This document shows, one piece after another, positions 59,271 through 64,000 of a DNA stretch of 64,000 bases. Every line of letters begins with the position of its first letter. Position 1 is the stretch's first letter. The notes beneath the pieces are model-generated. The model saw nothing but the letters and a program-made list of their open reading frames with translations. It did no database searches and was not told the DNA's origin. This DNA is from Enchytraeus crypticus (Eukaryota; Annelida; Clitellata; Enchytraeida; Enchytraeidae). A program made the position numbers and the translations under genes. The stretch is from NCBI GenBank assembly GCA_905160935.1, contig CAJHZI010000678.1:1908501-1972500 (forward strand). Reading direction: 5' to 3'.

Positions 59271-59486
59271 CTAGCTGACCACCGATTCGGTCTCTCTCGC
59301 AAACAAGTACACTGGGGTACTGGAGGCAGTACGCTGTCTGGATGATCGCCTACAACTAGTCACCATAGTACTGCAGCGAGCGTTAGGTGTGTTTGCTGTC
59401 AGCCCATTGTGCTTAACCACACTGTCCACCTCTCCTTGACAGCAGAACACTCGACTGAATATCCTCTTCATGTCCGTCTAAAATAA
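59271..59486 (-). CDS. Orphan terminal exon candidate (66 residues)
   Basis: After an acceptor-like TTATTTTAG (complement of 59479-59487), the frame reads MKRIFSRVFCCQGEVDSV, VKHNGLTANTPNARCSTM and VTSCRRSSRQRTASSTPV and ends at TAG with FARETESVVS. Composition looks coding: mixed residues, less AT-rich than its surroundings, and no simple repeat. I do not recognise it. It could be the last exon of a gene whose other exons lie beyond the window, or chance. CC next to basic residues and the hydrophobic C-terminus would suit a membrane-protein tail (weak inference). Confidence 0.35.
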
Positions 59487-59489
59487 ATA

Positions 59490-59531
<42 letters not shown>

Positions 59532-60130
59532 CTGAATAATAAATAACTAAATAAATAAATATATTAATATACTGTATGTATATATATATAAATGGGTAAA
59601 TAAATAAATAAATAAATATATACAAACATAAAAATATATAAATATATAGATATATCAATATATAAATATAGACCTATATTACATATGTATATATATATAT
59701 ACTATATATATATATACATGTATATATATATGTATATATACATGTATATATATATACATGTATATATATACATGTATATATATACATATATATATATATA
59801 CTATATATATATATACATGTATACATATATATATATATATACATGTATATATATATACATGTATATATATACATGTATATATATATACATGTATATATAT
59901 ATATACATGTATATATATATACATGTATATATATACATATATATATATACTATATATATATACATGTATATATATATATATATATACATGCATATATATA
60001 TACATGTATATATATATACATGTATATATATATACATGTATATATATATATACATGTATATATATATACATACGCATGTATAATTATATAATATATATAA
60101 ATATATATATATATATAAATATATTGATAA
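59490..60130. repeat. TATATACATG satellite (about 390 bp core at 59690-60080)
   Basis: TATATATACATG modules of 10 to 18 bp, self-complementary throughout because ACATGT and TATA are palindromic. All long ORFs on both strands here are Tyr/Ile/Met/His/Cys artefacts. Confidence 0.95.
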
Positions 60131-60589
60131 TTTAATGCATTAATAAATTAATAAAAAATAATCTGGAATCAATCAAATAACTAGCCTCGTACACATTTAG
60201 TGACTCAACTGAACAAGTAAAAATTAACCAGCTTAAGAATGCGAGAAATTATTATATAAAATATTCTATAAATATTAGCACAATAACTAACTTGCTAATA
60301 GCTGCACATATTTAGCATACGAAGCGACCATAACTATTACAGATATAGAGGAAAGCACCGGAATGCTAGTAAATTTAGTAAATTTAGTTAGTCACCGCGA
60401 GCGAATGAGTTTTAAGATTACTGGACTCGATAAACTTTTATTCCAGGGTCCATCTAGAGATAGGGACATGAGGAGTGAGTTAACAACACGCAATAAGAAA
60501 CTTCATTTCACTTGAATCTGCAGTCGGATGGTTATTCAGGTGCGCTCCTACAAATCCGTGGTTATATCTGAGTACTTGTCTGAGTTCTG

Positions 60590-60716
60590 GTTGGAGCCAA
60601 TCGCGATGTCGGTAAGATATTCTACCGCGGATCAGTATGTGAAAGGTTCAAATCCTGGGCTCGCCCGTCACTGATATCGCCTTCGATTGAGGAAACTGAC
60701 GTTAACATTGGATTTT
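60590..60716 (+). mobile_element. SINE-A copy 15
   Basis: TTGGAGCCAATCGCGATGTC, GGTTCAAATCC, GAGGAAACTGACGTTAACAT. Near full length. Confidence 0.85.
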
Positions 60717-60784
60717 TAAATTCTGGTCGGATGTACCACTGGATATCTATTTCTGATTTAAAGTCTATGATACTATATTACAAA

Positions 60785-60970
60785 TCTGTAACTATACATA
60801 CATAAATAGTATAACATCATAAATAGTATAATATCATAAATAGTATAACATCATAAATAGTATAACATCATAAATAGTATAATATCATAAATAGTATAAC
60901 ATCATAAATAGTATAACATCATAAATAGTATAACATCATAAATAGTATAACATCATAAATAGTATAACAG
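60785..60970. repeat. 17-bp minisatellite (CATCATAAATAGTATAA), about 11 units
   Basis: Nearly identical units with an ATATC variant in two. No other element here. Confidence 0.9.
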
Positions 60971-61214
60971 TATACACTGATATTCATATATTGCTATAAT
61001 TATTTATTATTTTATTATTATAATTCTTATTGTTATAACTATCATTGATTTTCATATAATTATTGATAATATTTAAATCGCCATATATAAATACTGCTAT
61101 TCAGGAGTAACTTGAATCTGATTGCTAGCTAGTAGCTACTGTTGATAACTAGTTAGGGACGTCCCTGACATTATAATCTGACGAGAAATGCGACATTAAT
61201 AAATCAAGTTCTAT

Positions 61215-61520
61215 GAGAGCATGCTAAGTTCCTGATGGAACAACACGGAAGCTATTTCCTTCACAGTGGACCGCCTATCTGTAGCGATGCTTAGAGAACA
61301 TCTGCGAGAGTGACTCGAGGAAATTAGGGTCACGCTCAGATGTTGACGGCGCTGCAGAGCTTAACGGTGATACATGACTCGAGGAGAACTTCTCGATTCT
61401 CTTAAATCTCTTCTCGTGCTCCGACCACTAGGTCTCCAGCTCTGAGCTCAAATCCGCCGTGACTGATGAAGACAAGTGACCGCTACTCGGTGGCGCTAGG
61501 GTCCTATTTATTTAATTATT
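61215..61520 (-). other. GC-richer coding-like fragment, possibly a retroelement fossil
   Basis: The minus strand encodes Ser- and charge-rich peptides such as SSSVTADLSSELET and HEKRFKRIEKFSSS, which look protein-like and differ in base composition from the flanks. The style resembles gag-like or ORF1 regions of retroelements. It is broken. The family and extent are unknown. Confidence 0.35.
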
Positions 61521-62239
61521 CAGCGAGTGCCGGACAGAGGGCCTAATGTCGCAGAGTGTTTACTGGGTTAGCGTGAATTGCGAGGTCGTTCAGAACGAGG
61601 TCTGACAATTAGACGAAAAGCTTTAGTAGTTTGTCGAAGGCTGCAACGAAATTACCCATGAATACCCATTCGGTGAGGTTCTTATTCATAGGGGAACGGT
61701 TAACCACCGATATTGTCAATTTAAGGTCCAATAATCTAATAAAAATCACAATTATTACATAGTGTTAAATCATTTTATTATTTAATATTAGAATTACATA
61801 GAATTATTTAGCATTATTATAATATACTAGTTTTTATATAATTATTATTACATATTAGTAAGACATTTTAGTATTACATATAGTATTACTATTGCATATT
61901 ATTATTGCATAGCGTTGCATATTATTATTACTATTATTACAAAATTATTAGTTATATAGAAGTTTTACTCGTTCATCGTCTTCTAACCACCATCTGCAAA
62001 ACCTGCGCAGTTTTTCTAGTTCCAATATATTTCAATTCGTCAAAAGTTAGCCGAATTAAGAATTTATCTCCAGCCTCTCAGAGATAGGTGACTTCAAAGC
62101 CCGGGCTCTCCCGTTGCCGATAATGATTCCTTCTGATAGATGAAGCCGTCTCTACGTCTCTAAACTAACCTTTATCTTTTAAACCTTAACCTTTACAAGT
62201 TATCCTTAAAATTTTAAATTCTGTCCACTCTACTATGGC

Positions 62240-62335
62240 GCGATCAATCAATCAATCAATCAATCAAACAATCAATCAATCAAACAAACAAACAATCAAT
62301 CAATCAATCAAACAATCAATCAATCAATCAATAAG
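62240..62335. repeat. CAAT tetranucleotide repeat
   Basis: AATCAATCAATC with AAACAAAC interruptions, about 95 bp. Confidence 0.92.
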
Positions 62336-62654
62336 AATTTAACGAATTATCGATGATTATAAACTGTTAGCGGTAGCTTTTGTAATAATGACTAAGGTAA
62401 AAATAGACCAAAGCTATTTATACATCAGCAAGAGAATGTTGCTGCAAGCAAATCTCCACACAGCAAATAACTCATCGCTACGAGTAATTTCACGAGAGAT
62501 GGTAGCGTCGTTTAGCGAAACGATGAGAACTACACGGCATATCTTCATTTGTAGTTTCCATGGAATGTTGGAAACCATTTCCATTTTCGTTTGTGAATGA
62601 ATGCAGTAGCAATCCGTAGAGAGATGTTCGGATTTTTTACTTGAAATTACTAAG

Positions 62655-62689
62655 AGTATTCTCTCTCTCTTTGTTTCTCTCTCTCTCTC

Positions 62690-62766
<77 letters not shown>

Positions 62767-62838
62767 GTATAATATATATATATATATATTTATATATAAA
62801 ACATATTTATATGCATACATGTATATGTATATATACTG

Positions 62839-62889
<51 letters not shown>

Positions 62890-62920
62890 ATCTATAATGT
62901 ATATATATATATATATTCCC
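62655..62920. repeat. CT microsatellite followed by AT tract
   Basis: CTCTCTTTGTTTCTCT, about 80 bp of CT, then about 175 bp of AT with GTATA variants. It abuts a family-H repeat (62915-62990). Confidence 0.92.
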
Positions 62921-63007
62921 CGTGTTGTGTCCGAGTTGTTTGAAGAATTGACCAACCGGTGACTGCACGTGTCGTAGAAGGCGACTCAAGCACACTATGA
63001 TCCATAC

Positions 63008-63150
63008 CACCTTCGCGATGACGATGATGATGATCTTGATGATGACGATAATGATGATGATGACGATAATGATGTTGATGACGATGATGACGATGATGAT
63101 GATGATGATGACGACGATGACGATGATGATGATGATGATAATGATATTGG
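63008..63150. repeat. GATGAT/GACGAT trinucleotide repeat
   Basis: About 140 bp of GAT/GAC. Similar to the tails of LINE-F, though no LINE-F coding tail is visible upstream. Confidence 0.92.
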
Positions 63151-63176
63151 TCCACTATTGGAAGGTTTTTTGCAGG

Positions 63177-63292
63177 TCACGTCTTACAGCGCTCAGATGT
63201 CTGGTAACAGTGACAGGTCGGGGGGTCGTAGACCGGAAGTTGTGGTTCATTTAATTTATCCAATAACAGGAGTCCAAGAACTAGGACATGCC
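63177..63292 (+). CDS. Orphan terminal exon candidate (38 residues)
   Basis: After TTTTTTGCAG the frame reads VTSYSAQMSGNSDRSGGRRP, then EVVVHLIYPITGVQELGHA and TAA. The strong acceptor and non-repetitive peptide suggest an exon, but no homologue is recognised and no partner exon was found upstream. It may be a chance ORF. Confidence 0.3.
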
Positions 63293-64000
63293 TAACAGGA
63301 CTCTCATTTTACAACCTGATTGACATGTTATTATAAAGTTTCGAATGGTATCTTGGATGAGTTTCAAGTACAAAACATTCGCGATATTCTTACTCACGTT
63401 TCTGCGTATATTTCATATTCGACTAATTCTATAAAGTAACTTGATCTTTCACGCAGAACACCTAAAAGTTCAGGAACGTCTAGATGTCTAGATTTATTAT
63501 TAACCAACAACGTTCAATAGGTTTGTCCATAAACTCATTCGTTGCGATTTTAAACACCAAAATCTTTGACTTATCTGCCTAGATTGGAATGGAAATGTCG
63601 GATTTGTCACGTATGGGTGTTCGTTGTTCAAGTTGATAGAACATTTTTGCATTTATAAGCACATGTCAAGGTCATTGACTAAAACCTCATTTTGATTGTC
63701 TTTAACATTGGGCATTGCTTTATTACGCCAACAAGTCCTCTGCTTAATTTGATAGGTTTGAATTCAATGGCTTACTCTATTAAACTGTTCTATTAAACAA
63801 AACTTTAACTTCAGTTAAACACTACTGCCACTTGTTAGGCATTCAATGTAGGCAATACTCTCATTTGCGCTCTGCTGCAGCTTAACTGTCTGAAACACTG
63901 AATCAAACCACTTAAAGTATCTTTTCTTCATATTTAATACAAAGTCTTCAACGTCATTATTTTAATTATTGACTAATTAAAGGGCACACAATCGATCATC
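63293..64000. other. Unassigned AT-rich end of window
   Basis: No ORF with coding character, repeat family or splice site pattern was recognised. Confidence 0.5.

Noticed and set aside
59679-60135. Overlapping ORFs of 80 to 132 residues on both strands
   Set aside because: Pure TATATACATG repeat. Open frames on both strands follow from its palindromic, stop-poor composition.
62997-63254. Met/Thr-rich ORF through the GAT repeat
   Set aside because: Trinucleotide repeat translation. The non-repeat part is in a different frame from the exon-like ORF at 63177.

Overview
This window is nuclear DNA of an animal, with AT-rich sequence, introns with GT-AG borders, dense short retroposons and many simple-sequence and minisatellite arrays. 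The species cannot be fixed from the sequence. The gene content (CEP192/SPD-2, NAF1, alpha-carbonic anhydrase), the CCCTAA-type telomere-like tract and the LINE/SINE mix suit a marine or aquatic invertebrate. No bacterial gene organisation, CRISPR array, operon, rRNA gene or convincing tRNA gene is present.

Three protein-coding genes could be built exon by exon with every intron phase agreeing. (1) 694-23322, minus strand: the centrosome scaffold CEP192/SPD-2, 23 coding exons and about 2,256 codons. Its C-terminal part lies beyond the left edge. (2) 26640-35898, plus strand: NAF1, the H/ACA snoRNP and telomerase RNP assembly factor, 9 exons and 805 residues, complete. (3) 37055-50344, minus strand: a complete 14-exon, 614-residue coiled-coil protein that I cannot name with confidence. 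CEP192 and NAF1 are head to head, about 3.3 kb apart. NAF1 and the coiled-coil gene are tail to tail, about 1.15 kb apart. The last 13.7 kb (50345-64000) holds only repeats, decayed retroelement pieces and two orphan exon-like ORFs.

Inside NAF1 intron 7, on the opposite strand, lies a GC-rich, intronless, 5'-truncated alpha-carbonic anhydrase copy flanked on both sides by AAT repeats. Next to it is a broken reverse-transcriptase C-terminal fragment.

Repeats include two tRNA-like SINE families, here called SINE-A (about 140 bp) and SINE-B (about 230 bp), with about 25 copies. There are also 3' ends of at least two LINE families, which finish in GA or GAT microsatellites, and shorter families whose tails are ATT repeats. 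Microsatellites therefore mark old retroposon tails.

The most unusual feature is the placement of tandem arrays. In CEP192 and in the coiled-coil gene, minisatellites sit again and again just downstream, in transcript sense, of 5' splice sites. In several cases the repeat unit contains a copy of the exon end plus its GT donor, giving rows of decoy donors. NAF1 has a duplicated 3' splice site that could act as a 9-nt microexon adding one Arg-Gly-Gly unit.
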